DNA of 64,000 bases. Source: Alphaproteobacteria bacterium. Lineage in GTDB: Bacteria; Pseudomonadota; Alphaproteobacteria; Micropepsales; Micropepsaceae. The notes under the pieces are model-generated. The model saw nothing but the letters and a program-made list of their open reading frames with translations, was not told the origin of the DNA and did not search any database. Positions within the stretch are counted from its first letter, which is position 1. Every line of letters starts with the position of its first letter. A program made the translations under genes and the position numbers. Where the stretch lies: the NCBI GenBank assembly GCA_947473475.1, contig CANJBZ010000015.1, positions 25,862 through 89,861 on the forward strand. The letters run 5' to 3'. This document shows, piece after piece, positions 44,420 to 53,879 of the stretch.

Positions 44420-44471
44420 GTATCTCCCCGGTAGCTATTGTTGGGTGCCATAATACATCATCCTGCGCGGG

Positions 44472-45772
44472 ATGGAGAATCGCAGCGGCCGTCCAGAAAA
44501 AGTGGTCCCCACGACAGCGCGCGCGAGATTTTCCGTGCGCAAATTCTTCGTCTCCCTGGGACCGGGAATCATAACCGGCGCGGCGGACGACGACCCGTCC
44601 GGCATTACCACCTATTCCATCGCCGGCGCGCAGCTCGGCACCTCGCTGCTTTGGACCGCCTGGGGCACATGGCCGATGATGGCGGGCGTGCAAATGATGT
44701 GCGCCCGTATCGGCATGGTGACGGGGCGCGGTCTGGCCGGCGCTTTGGCACAAAAATTTCCCAGATGGGTCTTGCTGATCGCCTGCACCGCATTGCTATT
44801 TGCGAACACCATCAATGTCGCATCCGATCTTTCCGGCATGGCCGACGCGGCGGAAGTGCTAACCGGCGTCAGTTCGCACATCTTTGTCGTGATCTTCGGC
44901 GCGGCCATCACGGTGGCGATCATACGTTTCCGCTATCACCAGATCGCATCCATTCTCAAATGGCTGGTGCTTTCGCTGTTCTCCTACGTGCTGGTCGCGT
45001 TCCTGGTCAGCCCTGATTGGCGGCAAGTCGCCCATGACACGCTCATCCCTTCCTGGCCGCGCGGTAAGGAAGGGTGGGAAACCTTGGTCGCCATATTGGG
45101 AACGGGCATAAGCCCCTACCTTTTCTTCTGGCAATCGGCGCAAGAGGTCGAAGAAGAAAAAGCCAAAGGACGCCGTCTTCTCAGGCAACGCGCGGGCGCC
45201 ACCCGCGCGGAGCTTCTCGACAGAGCCGTGGATATCGGCGTGGGACGTTTCTGTCCAATATCGCCATGTTTTTCATTATTCTGACCACCGCGGCAACGCT
45301 GCACGCGCACGGCCTTACCGAGATCACCTCATCGAAAGAGGCGGCTGAAGCCTTGCGGCCTCTCGCGGGGGATTTTGCGACCGCCGTTTACGCGGTTGGC
45401 ATCGTAGCGGTGGGGTTCCTTGCCATTCCAACTTTGGCAGGCTCCGCGGCCTATGCATTCGCGGAGGTCTTGGATTGGTCCAGCGGCCTTGACCAGAAGC
45501 TCTTTCAGGCGCGCGCGTTTTACGGTGCTATCAGCGGCTCGGTGCTGTTCGGCGTCGCGGCCGACTTTCTGGATATAAACCCGATTACGGCTCTGTTCTG
45601 GACCGCCATCATCAACGGGGTGCTGGCCCCTTTTCTGCTTGTCGGCGTTTTGCTGACGGCGCGCGATAAGACAATCATGGTCGGGCAGCCAAGTTCGGTC
45701 TTGAGCCAGATTGTTGTCGCGGCGACGGCCTTGATCATATTTTCAGCTGCTATCGCCATGATCGTTGTTTAA
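44472..45772 (+). pseudogene. NRAMP-family divalent metal transporter, single frameshift
   Basis: Two frames together give one NRAMP protein of about 430 aa. The first frame (to 45284) covers TM1-6 with GAADDDPSGITTYS in TM1 and ILGTGISPYLFFWQ in TM6; homology continues in the other frame from about 45240 with FLSNIAMFFIILTTAATLH. Restoring one G in the GGG at 45242-45244 joins them as DIGVGTFLSN. The metal-site DPGN of classical MntH is DPSG and the MPH of TM6 is SPY, which resembles NRAMP-related subgroups with different ion preference. Either a real loss-of-function change or a homopolymer sequencing error. Weak Shine-Dalgarno. Confidence 0.85.
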
Positions 45773-45840
45773 CATTGGATCGTGCTGATCCGGCCGCGAA
45801 ATGCGGCTATAAAGGCGCCTCGCACCAACTGAGGAGCAAG

Positions 45841-46599
45841 ATGATGCTGCCAGACAGCAACCGGCGAACAATCTGCATGATGATGACGGGCGCGGTGCTT
45901 TCTTTGCCGGCCGCAAGTCTTGCCGCACCGGCCACGGGGGCAACCCAGACTCTTCCTCCGGGCGTACACCGGTTGACGCTCCCGCGCACGAATGGCGCGC
46001 CCGTCCATTACGCTATTTCCATTCCAGCCGATTACGCGCCGGGCAAGGCAGTACCGCTTGTTCTTGCGCTGCACTTCGGCGTGGGCCAGGGAAGCGCGGA
46101 CGGCGCGGGCAATGACGTTTTGGAAATTCTGGTTGGGCCGGGGCTGGCGGAGCTTGGGGCAATCATCGTTGCGCCCGATTCCGTCAAAGGCAATTGGAGC
46201 ACCCCCGAGAACGAGAAAGCCGTCAACGAACTGCTCGACACGGTGCTCGCGCATTACAGCATCGATACGAAGAGAATCGTCGTCACCGGCTACAGCATGG
46301 GCGGCGCGGGCTCATGGTCGTTCGGCGAGAAGTTTCCGCAGCGATTCAGCGCGGCCATCCCCATTGCCGGCACACCGCCGCAATCCGCCGCCGGGTGGAA
46401 ATTGCCGGTTCTCGCGATCCATTCCCGCAACGATCAGGTGGCGCCGTTCGCCCCGACCGAAGCGCGCATTGCGCAACTGCAACAGGCCGGCGTGAACGCC
46501 AAGCTGATCCTGCTGAGCGGCATCACGCATTACCAGACGGACCGCTTTCAGGAGCCGTTACGGCAGGCGGTCCCATGGCTGCACGACGTTTGGAAATAA
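45841..46599 (+). CDS. exported alpha/beta hydrolase (esterase/depolymerase-like)
   Basis: 252 aa from the ATG at 45841 (GAGGAG upstream). The N-terminal RRTICMMMTGAVLSLPAASLAAPA is a signal. The hydrolase fold has the nucleophile elbow GYSMGG (Ser about residue 156), an Asp in IHSRNDQVAP and the His in ITHYQT. It resembles the LpqC/feruloyl-esterase/PHB-depolymerase-type phospholipase-like hydrolases. Substrates may be plant esters or polyesters. It converges on the ATP-grasp/M32 fusion gene. Confidence 0.85.
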   Translation: MMLPDSNRRTICMMMTGAVLSLPAASLAAPATGATQTLPPGVHRLTLPRTNGAPVHYAISIPADYAPGKAVPLVLALHFGVGQGSADGAGNDVLEILVGPGLAELGAIIVAPDSVKGNWSTPENEKAVNELLDTVLAHYSIDTKRIVVTGYSMGGAGSWSFGEKFPQRFSAAIPIAGTPPQSAAGWKLPVLAIHSRNDQVAPFAPTEARIAQLQQAGVNAKLILLSGITHYQTDRFQEPLRQAVPWLHDVWK

Positions 46600-46606
46600 G
46601 CCTGTT

Positions 46607-49585
46607 TCAGCCGCGAAGCTTGCTTTCCAGGTGACGGAAGAACGGCGCGGTATCGAGCGCGCTTCCGCCCGCGGCATTCGCCACGATCTGTTCGGCGTCA
46701 AGCCGGTGGCCGATGCGATGGACATTGGTGCGCAGCCATTCCAGCAAATGGTGGAATTCGCCGCGCCCGATTTCCGCGTCTACATCGTGGGTGCGCGCAT
46801 AGGCTTCCATCAACTGCGCGCTGTAGATGCTTCCCAGCGTGTAGGACGGGAAATAGCCGAACGATCCGAGCGCCCAATGAACATCCTGCAGCACGCCCTC
46901 AAAGTCGGAGGACGCCGTCACGCCGATCAAAGCGGCGCTGCGTTCGTTCCATGCGCCCGGCAAATCGCGGACGGAGAGAGCCCCTGACAGCAGCGCGATT
47001 TCCAGCTCGTATCTGAGAATGATGTGGAGATGATAGGACATCTCATCCGCGCTGACGCGATTGACGCCCGGTTTGACCACGTTGGCCGCGCGGAACATCG
47101 CGTCCCCGTCCAGCCCCTTGAGCGAATCCGGGAAGGCGTCGCGCAATTGCGGGAAGGCAAAGCGCCAGAAAGCGCGGCTACGCCCGATATGATTTTCCCA
47201 AAGCCGCGCCTGACATTCGTGAAGGCCCATGCTGGGCGCTTCACCCAGCAGAGAAGCGCGGTCGGCAGGATTAAAGCCCTGATCGTAGAGCGCGTGCCCG
47301 CCTTCATGCAGCGCCGCCAAGACCGTAGAAAAAATATTGCTCTCATCGACACGAATCGTCAGGCGGACATCGTTGACGCCTGCGGAAAGCGTAAACGGAT
47401 GCGTCGAGCGGTCAAGACGCCCGCGCTCGAACTGAAAGCCGACAGCGGGAAGAAGCCAGCGGCAGAATTCTTCCTGCCCGGCGTCGGCAAAGGTTCGCCC
47501 TTTCAGCAGGTGTGCGTTTGAAGCGGTTACGGCCGACACCTCGCGCACCAACGGCACCAGACGGCGGCGGATGTCATCCAGCACCGGGGTCAACCGCGCC
47601 CGCGTCATATGCGGCTCATTTTCATCGAGCAGCGCGTCGTAATGATCGCCCGCGCCGGCCAAAGCTGCCGCCTTGTCGCGCAGCAGCCCCAACAATTCGT
47701 CGAAGGGACGGGCGAAAATGTCGAAATCGTTGCGTTCCCGAGCTTCTTCCCAAGCGCCAAGCGTTTGGGAGCGGACATTGGCGAGATTGCGGACAAGGTC
47801 CTGCGGCAGCGCCACGGCCTGCTGACGCAACCGGCGCAGCAATTGAATTTCGCGCGGCCAGTCGCCGGTCGCGCCGCCATTGGCCGAAACCTGTTCGATC
47901 AAATCGCCAAGGCCGTTTCCCGTTAGAAGCGCATGACGAAGCCCTTCCAGGGTGGCCAATTGCTCGCCCCGCTCCTCGCGGCCCATGACGGGCAGCATGG
48001 TTTCTTCATCCCAGCCGAGCAGCGCGATGGTGTGATCCAGATGCCCAAGCTCGCGGATTTGCGCGCGCAGTTCGGATTCGGCCCCGGCGGAACGGTTCAC
48101 GCTGCGGGTCGGGGTCGCGAGTTCTGACGGAGCTTCCGCTTCCAGAATGGCCGCCAGCCCGCCACGCTGGGCGACGTTGACCACCTGCTTTTGCGACACG
48201 CGGCACATGGTGCCGAGGCCGTTCTCGGTCGCCGCAAAACCCATGACGGCATAGAACGGCTCGGCAAAGACGCGGCCGTCCGCACCGGCAACCGGAAATT
48301 CGTGAACCGGAAGCCGCGCCGCCAGTTGCAGTACCGATGAGTTTTCCGGGTCTTCGTAAAGAGCCGCGGCGTCGTCCAGCATGCGGTCCCAATCGGCCTG
48401 GCTCGCCGCCGCACCAATCACGACGCCGTTCCCGCCGTAAGAACGGTTCGGCTTCAAGACCAGCAGCTCGCGATTGTTGCGCGCATAGCGCAGAAGATCG
48501 CCCTCGCGGCGGTCCGGTAAACTCGTGCTGCGGTCGCCGATAAGGCGCGTCCACAACACGTGCCGCCGGAACAGTCTGAGATCATCGGCGCTGAAATAGT
48601 CCTCGGCAATCGTCGGATCGGTCAGTATCTCGAACGCGCTCTTGTGGTCGAACTCGCCGACCATCGAAGACACAATCCGGTTCTGCCGGAACAACAGCCG
48701 CATGGCTTCCAGCGGCTCGCCGATTTCCTGTTCGTATTCGACGAGTTCAAGGACGCCAAAGTCGCGATAGGCGACATCGATTTGCGTGTCTTCATAATAG
48801 ACCTCTTCGCCTACGACTCTCAATTCGCGCGGGTCGGCATGCACGATGGTGAGGCCATGCTTCCCGGTCAGATAGGCCGCGAGTGCGTCCTGCTCGCTGG
48901 GGCCGTCGTGGACGTATTTGGCGTCGATAAAACACAGCCGGCAGTTTTCGCGGCCAATCGTGCGCGCGTGGTCAATCAAAAGCTGCATGAACAGATCGCG
49001 CTGATCGCGCGGCAGGTTCACGTTCAGCTCGGGATTGTTGGCGAACAGCGTGGGGACGACATCGCGAAGCACAAGCGCTTCGGCAATCGGCGCGAAATGG
49101 ATTCCGCCGACGCCCGTCATGTTCGGTTCCATGAACTTCAGCGAATCCTGCCAGCCCGCCCCGGTGAAATCGCAAACCGCATCCAAGCGGCTGTAGACCG
49201 AATTGAACCGGTCATGCGCGGGCGTCCATGTGCTGCGGAACCACGCATCCTCGTCCTTGGTGATCGCAAGAAGACGCCGCACGCGCTCGTCCTTCAAGTA
49301 GAAGCCCGGAGCGCGCTTTAAGTTTTCAATGAGCTGCCAGCAGACGTGATGCACATAGGAAAGCTGTTCCGGCATCACGAGCAGCGGACGCAGCATGATG
49401 CGAACCGCCTCCTCGACGCCCTCGTGCTCGTAAATCATGCGGCTCGACCACGCATCGGCACGCAGCCGGTCGGCGAGGCGCGCCAGCATAAGGTCGGGAA
49501 TATGGTGGGAGGCGGCGCGGACGCGGCTTTCCAGCGCGGCGCCGGAAAGGCCCAAAATTTCAGCAGGACTAAGGAGGTGTCGCAT
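46607..49585 (-). CDS. ATP-grasp-like region fused to M32 carboxypeptidase
   Basis: 992 aa from the ATG at 49585 (no good Shine-Dalgarno; TTG at 49672 also in frame). Residues 1-490 look like a circularly permuted ATP-grasp enzyme: GVGGIHFAPIAEALV, LCFIDAKYVHDGPSEQDA, and a glycine-rich loop VLKPNRSYGGNGVVIG near residue 378. Residues about 505-992 match a complete M32 (Taq-type) carboxypeptidase, usually a stand-alone 500-aa protein: LDHTIALLGWDEETMLP, zinc motif HEGGHALYDQG near 760, then GLHECQARLWENHIGRS with the third ligand. No signal peptide, so cytoplasmic. The pair might form and trim a peptide-like ligand; that is inference. Confidence 0.85.
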   Translation of the reverse strand: MRHLLSPAEILGLSGAALESRVRAASHHIPDLMLARLADRLRADAWSSRMIYEHEGVEEAVRIMLRPLLVMPEQLSYVHHVCWQLIENLKRAPGFYLKDERVRRLLAITKDEDAWFRSTWTPAHDRFNSVYSRLDAVCDFTGAGWQDSLKFMEPNMTGVGGIHFAPIAEALVLRDVVPTLFANNPELNVNLPRDQRDLFMQLLIDHARTIGRENCRLCFIDAKYVHDGPSEQDALAAYLTGKHGLTIVHADPRELRVVGEEVYYEDTQIDVAYRDFGVLELVEYEQEIGEPLEAMRLLFRQNRIVSSMVGEFDHKSAFEILTDPTIAEDYFSADDLRLFRRHVLWTRLIGDRSTSLPDRREGDLLRYARNNRELLVLKPNRSYGGNGVVIGAAASQADWDRMLDDAAALYEDPENSSVLQLAARLPVHEFPVAGADGRVFAEPFYAVMGFAATENGLGTMCRVSQKQVVNVAQRGGLAAILEAEAPSELATPTRSVNRSAGAESELRAQIRELGHLDHTIALLGWDEETMLPVMGREERGEQLATLEGLRHALLTGNGLGDLIEQVSANGGATGDWPREIQLLRRLRQQAVALPQDLVRNLANVRSQTLGAWEEARERNDFDIFARPFDELLGLLRDKAAALAGAGDHYDALLDENEPHMTRARLTPVLDDIRRRLVPLVREVSAVTASNAHLLKGRTFADAGQEEFCRWLLPAVGFQFERGRLDRSTHPFTLSAGVNDVRLTIRVDESNIFSTVLAALHEGGHALYDQGFNPADRASLLGEAPSMGLHECQARLWENHIGRSRAFWRFAFPQLRDAFPDSLKGLDGDAMFRAANVVKPGVNRVSADEMSYHLHIILRYELEIALLSGALSVRDLPGAWNERSAALIGVTASSDFEGVLQDVHWALGSFGYFPSYTLGSIYSAQLMEAYARTHDVDAEIGRGEFHHLLEWLRTNVHRIGHRLDAEQIVANAAGGSALDTAPFFRHLESKLRG

Positions 49586-49693
49586 GAAGCGCAACGTAGC
49601 ACGGCGACCCGAATTGGGCGCAAGCCGCAATCGGGCGCCCGCGGCGTACCCGGCCGAAAGCACCTGTTGCAAGCTCCCGAATCCGCTTCCGGT

Positions 49694-50071
49694 TTAGCCC
49701 CCTGCCCGCTCGTTCATACGCCGCAAGCGTTGGCTGATGAGACGAATCACGTTCAGTGCAAAACGCGGTGTCTGCTGCACCAGGAACAGAAACCGCTTTT
49801 CGTCGAATTTCGCCAGCCTGCAGTCGGTGACGGCCGACACTGTAGCGCTGCGCGGGCCATGATCGACCAGAGCCATTTCGCCCACCATCGCGCCAGCCGA
49901 CACCGTCTGGAGCACGGCATTGCCCTCGCCAATGCGAAGCTCGCCTTCGAGCAGCACATAGCCGTATTGAGCGACATCGCCCTTTTGAAACAGCCTCTCG
50001 CCGCTCTTAAGAACGACGATGTCGTCATCGCGAGCGAACAGGCCCGTAAAATTCGGTTCCGTATCGGTCAA
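49694..50071 (-). CDS. cyclic-nucleotide-binding domain protein
   Basis: About 125 aa from the TTG at 50071, chosen because AGGGG lies 7 nt upstream; the frame stays open to 50098 from another TTG. Single cNMP domain: RLFQKGDVAQYGYVLLEGEL, GAMVGEMALVDHGPRSATVSA with the phosphate-binding-cassette pattern GEMALxxxxPRSATV, ending with NVIRLISQRLRRMNER. No DNA-binding HTH, so probably a regulatory or effector subunit rather than a Crp/Fnr transcription factor. 108 bp upstream of the ATP-grasp/M32 gene on the same strand. Confidence 0.82.
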   Translation of the reverse strand: MTDTEPNFTGLFARDDDIVVLKSGERLFQKGDVAQYGYVLLEGELRIGEGNAVLQTVSAGAMVGEMALVDHGPRSATVSAVTDCRLAKFDEKRFLFLVQQTPRFALNVIRLISQRLRRMNERAGG

Positions 50072-50162
50072 GCATTTACCCCTAAGGATATAAACCAAAC
50101 TTCAGCAGAAGGAAGTTGCGTGAGCAGATTGTTCCGCGCAAAGCCATGGAGCAGCGGCGGAC

Positions 50163-50648
50163 TTAACGAGGGTTTCTACACCCGAAGCTCGACGTTTCCT
50201 GATCCCCCAGATCCGCATCGTCATTGGATAACATGTCGCCCGCACCATTTGCATCGAGGCTGAACACATAATGCACGACGTTCTGCGAGGCGTCGAAGAC
50301 CATCAGATCGATCAGCCCCCCCAAATCCGTCCCCATCACCTCGACTCCGGCGGCGCGCAAACTGTGCTCGCCACTCTGGCGCCAGCCAACGATCAAGTCG
50401 AAGCCGTTTTCGTCGCGCGTCAGAGCGATCGCGTTGCCGGCGAATGGTTTGATCTGTGCCGACGATGCCGCAAGAAGATGAGCAAGCTGAAAATCGCCCC
50501 CGGACGCGGCCGCCGGTAAGACTGCGCTGCGTGCCGTGCAGACGGTCATAACCTCGGATGCGGTTGCCACGGACGGCATAAGGAATAAAGACGCCGCAGC
50601 AAGGATGGGCATCGCCGTTTTGAGGGTTGCCCGGGCAATGCCGAACAT
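50163..50648 (-). CDS. small exported protein, putative Pho-regulated
   Basis: 161 aa from the ATG at 50648 (AGGA upstream). Signal LKTAMPILAAASLFLMPSVATA. The mature part has TVCTARSAVLPAAA, VGWRQSGEHSLRAAGVEVMG and a C-terminal SFGCRNPR, with Cys at both ends able to pair. I do not recognise the family. Upstream lie a nine-codon leader ORF with a perfect ribosome site (50669-50698) and an inverted-orientation Pho-box-like repeat (50721-50738). Confidence 0.72.
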   Translation of the reverse strand: MFGIARATLKTAMPILAAASLFLMPSVATASEVMTVCTARSAVLPAAASGGDFQLAHLLAASSAQIKPFAGNAIALTRDENGFDLIVGWRQSGEHSLRAAGVEVMGTDLGGLIDLMVFDASQNVVHYVFSLDANGAGDMLSNDDADLGDQETSSFGCRNPR

Positions 50649-50668
50649 CTTGGAAATCCTATGAAAAA

Positions 50669-50698
50669 TTAGAAACTTCCCAAGTCTCGGAAAGCCAT
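50669..50698 (-). CDS. nine-codon leader ORF with strong Shine-Dalgarno
   Basis: AAGGAGGAGG sits just before an ATG at 50698 that opens MAFRDLGSF and stops at 50669, 20 bp before the start codon of the secreted protein, in a different frame. The ribosome site is stronger than that of the main gene, so translation of the leader could couple to or modulate the downstream gene. It may also be a decayed start of an older gene. Confidence 0.35.
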   Translation of the reverse strand: MAFRDLGSF

Positions 50699-50720
50699 GC
50701 CTCCTCCTTAGACAGCTTTC

Positions 50721-50738
50721 ATAACAGTTTGATGACAC
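50721..50738 (-). promoter_or_regulatory. Pho-box-like direct repeat
   Basis: On the minus strand GTGTCAT-CAAA-CTGTTAT, two 7-mers spaced by 4, matches the CTGTCAT-N4-CTGTCAT layout of PhoB boxes and points toward the secreted-protein gene 73 bp downstream. The second unit has one T for C. GAAA and a partial third unit GCTGTCT follow. Confidence 0.55.
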
Positions 50739-51070
50739 ACACCGTAAACGGCGTGACGCATTTGGTCCGGCCGGATTTTTTGGTGGGAAAGGCCGAAAAA
50801 CCGGCTGTCACCATTGATTCTTGCAATTGACCCCAAAGTTTTGCTTTCGCGGCTTAAAGGATTGGCGAATCTCTTCCGGCCGCCATGTCCTTGATCTCTT
50901 TCGATCTTCATCCAGGAAGCGAATCGCTTCGGAGGCCTGGCCGCCCGGACGGGCGGCATCTCGTACAAGGGACGTGTACGGATATTCTGGCGGGGATCGG
51001 CAGTAGGGTTATCGACAGGAACTGCGTCCTGAAAGACACACACAGCCACGCGGCGGCAGAAACCAGTCGA

Positions 51071-51110
51071 TCGTCACATAACGCATACCGAACTGTCACA
51101 CAAACTACAT
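51071..51110 (+). promoter_or_regulatory. Pho-box-like tandem repeat upstream of TonB receptor
   Basis: Four 7-mers on an 11-bp period: TCGTCAC-ATAA-CGCATAC-CGAA-CTGTCAC-ACAA-ACTACAT; the third matches the PhoB half site best. A -10-like TTATAG at 51119-51124 follows at the right distance. A 7-bp inverted repeat GGAAGCT-TTAT-AGCTTCC (51111-51128) overlaps it. The remaining spacer 50739-51251 shows no gene. Confidence 0.5.
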
Positions 51111-51251
51111 GGAAGCTTTATAGCTTCCGCGCCATCGAAACGATCACATGCTGAGAAACGCCTTTGCAACATGTGCTGGCAGATCTTCGCGTTTGACGGG
51201 TGATTGAGTTTGCCCACACCACTGGCAATCCGCAACCTGAAGGGGGATTCA

Positions 51252-53807
51252 TTGAAGACGTACCTATTACAAGGCACGGCCCTAGCCGTGCTCGCATGCA
51301 TGATGACGCAACCCACTCGCGCCGCCGACTTGGCGGCTGAGAACGTTGTCGTCTCGAACCAACTCGAAAACGTCGTCGTGACGCCCGCTAAGAGCGCGAA
51401 AGCCGGCGAGCGGCCGGTCGTCCTTGCTCAGGCCACTGCGCAGCAGCCGATTGTGGTGGCACAAGCTGCAACGGGTGCTCCGGCTTCGCAGCCGGTTCAA
51501 TTGGCGCAGGCGAATACGACGGTACCGGAAATGGTCGTCGTCACCGCCACACGGCGCGAGACCTTTCTGCAAGACACGCCTATTGCCATCTCGGCGATCA
51601 GTGTCGATCAGTTGCAGCAGCAGCACGCTGTAAGTCTTATCGATCTGGCGAACGGCTCGCTGCCTTATCTACGTGTCGCCACCTTTGAAGCCCGCCAATC
51701 GGCACTGACCATCGGCATTCGCGGCATCGTGCCGTTCGACGCCAACCAGACAGCGCGCGACCAGGGCGTCGGCGTCTATCTGGATGGCGTCTATCTCGGA
51801 CGCCAGCAAGGTCTGAATACCGCGCTGTTGGACATCGAGCGCGTCGAAGTGCTGCGCGGACCGCAAGGCACGCTGTTCGGACGGAACACGGAAGGCGGCG
51901 CCCTCAGCATCATCACCCGTGGCCCCTCAGGCGTGTTCGGCGCGCGGGTCGAAGCGGGCATCGGTAATTATGGCGAACACGACGCGGCATTTCACTTGGA
52001 CCTGCCGAAATACGCCGACGTCGCCGTGAAGTTCGACGCCATCCTTCAGCACCAGGGCGCAACGGTAAGCAATCCATTGTCCGGGCAATATGGCTGGAAC
52101 TACGCCAACCGCTATGGCGGCCGCCTTGCGGCCCGCTGGACGCCGATGGAGAATTTCACCGCCGACTTTGCCGTCGACAGCAGCGTCGATGAAAACACGC
52201 CGTTCTACAGCCAGCTGATCAATTACAACCCGCGTAACAAGACCGTCGGCGTCTACGATCTGACCACCAACCGCCTGGTTGCGCCGGGCAGCGCGGTTGG
52301 AGCAGCAACCTGCTCGACCTGCATTGCGCCGCTTTCACCGCTGGTTCAGGTCCATGCGGATCGTCAAAAAGAAGCGGAAATCGGCGTGCCGCAGCAGCCG
52401 AGCATCGATAAGACCGATGGCTTCATGGCGACGCTCAATTACGAGTTCTCGGACGCGTTGACCCTGCGCTCGGTAACGGCGTGGCGCGGCGTGTCCACGC
52501 ATCAGTGGGATAACTCCGGCGGCGCGCACCGCACCATCTACGCGCCGAACGCCAATTTCAGCCGCTACAGTCTTTCCTTCCTGAAGCAACATCAATTCAG
52601 CGAGGAATTGCAGGCGGTCGGCAGCATCCCGACTCTCGATTACACGGGCGGCCTCTATTACTTCATCGAACACGCGTTTGAAGAGGCCGCTACGCCGAGC
52701 ACGAACAAATGGAATGCGACCGGCACGGCCTACACGATCAACAGCGAGGTCGCCGCTCCTCCTCTTGCCTCCGGAAACCAGGGCTGGGATTTCCCGAATT
52801 CCTGGTTTGTCCAGCGGGCCAGCCGAGCGAAAGCGGAAAGTTATTCAGCCTTCGGTCAAGCCACCTGGACACCGGCAAGTCTTGAGGCGCTGCACATCAC
52901 AGGCGGCGCGCGGTGGACGCACGACAAACGTGATGGTCTTCTCTTCACCGTTGCCGGCAAGCCAACCAATTTCGGCTTCACCTTCAAGAGCGATCGCGTC
53001 GATCCGATGGCTACTGTGGCTTACGACGTGTCACAGGACATTAATGTCTACGCGACCTATGCCACCGGCTTCCGGGCCGGCGGCGCCAACGACCGCTCGC
53101 AGACCTTCACGGCGTTCGGACCTGAAGAGGTCAAATCCTATGAAATTGGCGCGAAGACCGAATGGTTCGATCACCGCGTTCGTTTGAATGTCGCCGGGTA
53201 CCTTATGGATCGTACCGGCACGCAGACCGATTTCGACAATGTCGATACCAACCCAACCAGCCCGACGTTCAATCTTCACACGGAAGAAACCCGCAATGCT
53301 GCCGGCACCTCACACATCAAGGGCGTCGAAGCGGACGTGACCGTCAGGGTTGCTGAAGGATTGACGGTAAGCGCGTCCTATGCGCGAACCGACGTTGAGA
53401 TCCCGCTGACGCAGAATCCGTTCCTGGGCAATGCGCTCTTCCCGGTGGTTGTCGTGTTCACGCCACCCAACGCCGCTTCAGCTGCCATCGACTATGATCT
53501 GCCGCTTGGAAGCGGGGCTATGAGCGCGCGTTTCCACCTGGATGCCGCCTATAGCGATGCCATGTACAGCTTCCAGGCAGAGCCGACCGTGAAGACGGAC
53601 TCAAGCTTCATCGTCAACGGCCGAATCAGCCTCGCCGACATTCCTCTGGGCTCGTTCCAGAACATGACGGTGTCGCTCTGGGGCCGCAACCTGTTCAACG
53701 AAACGCATATCTATCGCCGGTCCGCGGCCAATGCCGCCGTGCTGGGCGATTACGCGAACTTCAACCCGCCGCGTACGTTCGGCCTTCAGGGCGAAATCCG
53801 CTTCTAA
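51252..53807 (+). CDS. TonB-dependent outer-membrane receptor
   Basis: 851 aa, TTG start chosen because AAGGGGGA lies 5-12 nt upstream and the signal KTYLLQGTALAVLACMMTQ follows directly; an earlier in-frame TTG at 51204 lacks one. A long linker contains VVVSNQ, VVVTPAKS and repeated VVxAQA/VQLAQA before the TonB box MVVVTATRRE. The plug has IGIRGIVPFDANQ and RVEVLRGPQGTLFGRNTEGG; the 22-strand barrel ends with the aromatic-terminated RTFGLQGEIRF. Imports a large or scarce ligand across the outer membrane using TonB energy. The Pho-box-like promoter suggests a phosphorus-containing ligand, though iron or glycan ligands are common for this group. Confidence 0.92.
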   Translation: MKTYLLQGTALAVLACMMTQPTRAADLAAENVVVSNQLENVVVTPAKSAKAGERPVVLAQATAQQPIVVAQAATGAPASQPVQLAQANTTVPEMVVVTATRRETFLQDTPIAISAISVDQLQQQHAVSLIDLANGSLPYLRVATFEARQSALTIGIRGIVPFDANQTARDQGVGVYLDGVYLGRQQGLNTALLDIERVEVLRGPQGTLFGRNTEGGALSIITRGPSGVFGARVEAGIGNYGEHDAAFHLDLPKYADVAVKFDAILQHQGATVSNPLSGQYGWNYANRYGGRLAARWTPMENFTADFAVDSSVDENTPFYSQLINYNPRNKTVGVYDLTTNRLVAPGSAVGAATCSTCIAPLSPLVQVHADRQKEAEIGVPQQPSIDKTDGFMATLNYEFSDALTLRSVTAWRGVSTHQWDNSGGAHRTIYAPNANFSRYSLSFLKQHQFSEELQAVGSIPTLDYTGGLYYFIEHAFEEAATPSTNKWNATGTAYTINSEVAAPPLASGNQGWDFPNSWFVQRASRAKAESYSAFGQATWTPASLEALHITGGARWTHDKRDGLLFTVAGKPTNFGFTFKSDRVDPMATVAYDVSQDINVYATYATGFRAGGANDRSQTFTAFGPEEVKSYEIGAKTEWFDHRVRLNVAGYLMDRTGTQTDFDNVDTNPTSPTFNLHTEETRNAAGTSHIKGVEADVTVRVAEGLTVSASYARTDVEIPLTQNPFLGNALFPVVVVFTPPNAASAAIDYDLPLGSGAMSARFHLDAAYSDAMYSFQAEPTVKTDSSFIVNGRISLADIPLGSFQNMTVSLWGRNLFNETHIYRRSAANAAVLGDYANFNPPRTFGLQGEIRF

Positions 53808-53820
53808 GCCGATGCAAACG

Positions 53821-53859
53821 AAAATGGCGTGGCGCCTTTCGGCGCCACGCCATTTTTTT
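53821..53859. terminator. strong bidirectional terminator after TonB receptor
   Basis: AAAATGGCGTGGCGCC-TTTC-GGCGCCACGCCATTTT followed by TTT: a perfect 16-bp stem plus T7 on the plus strand and TTTT on the minus strand. It ends both the receptor gene and the convergent TPR gene. Confidence 0.92.
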
Positions 53860-53879
53860 GTCTTCAGACGTGCCAGCCT

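Noticed and set aside
49586..49672. Upstream TTG start for the ATP-grasp/M32 fusion
   Set aside because: The extra 29 residues are Ala/Arg-rich without similarity to the domain and lack a ribosome site; the ATG at 49585 is kept although its own site is also weak.
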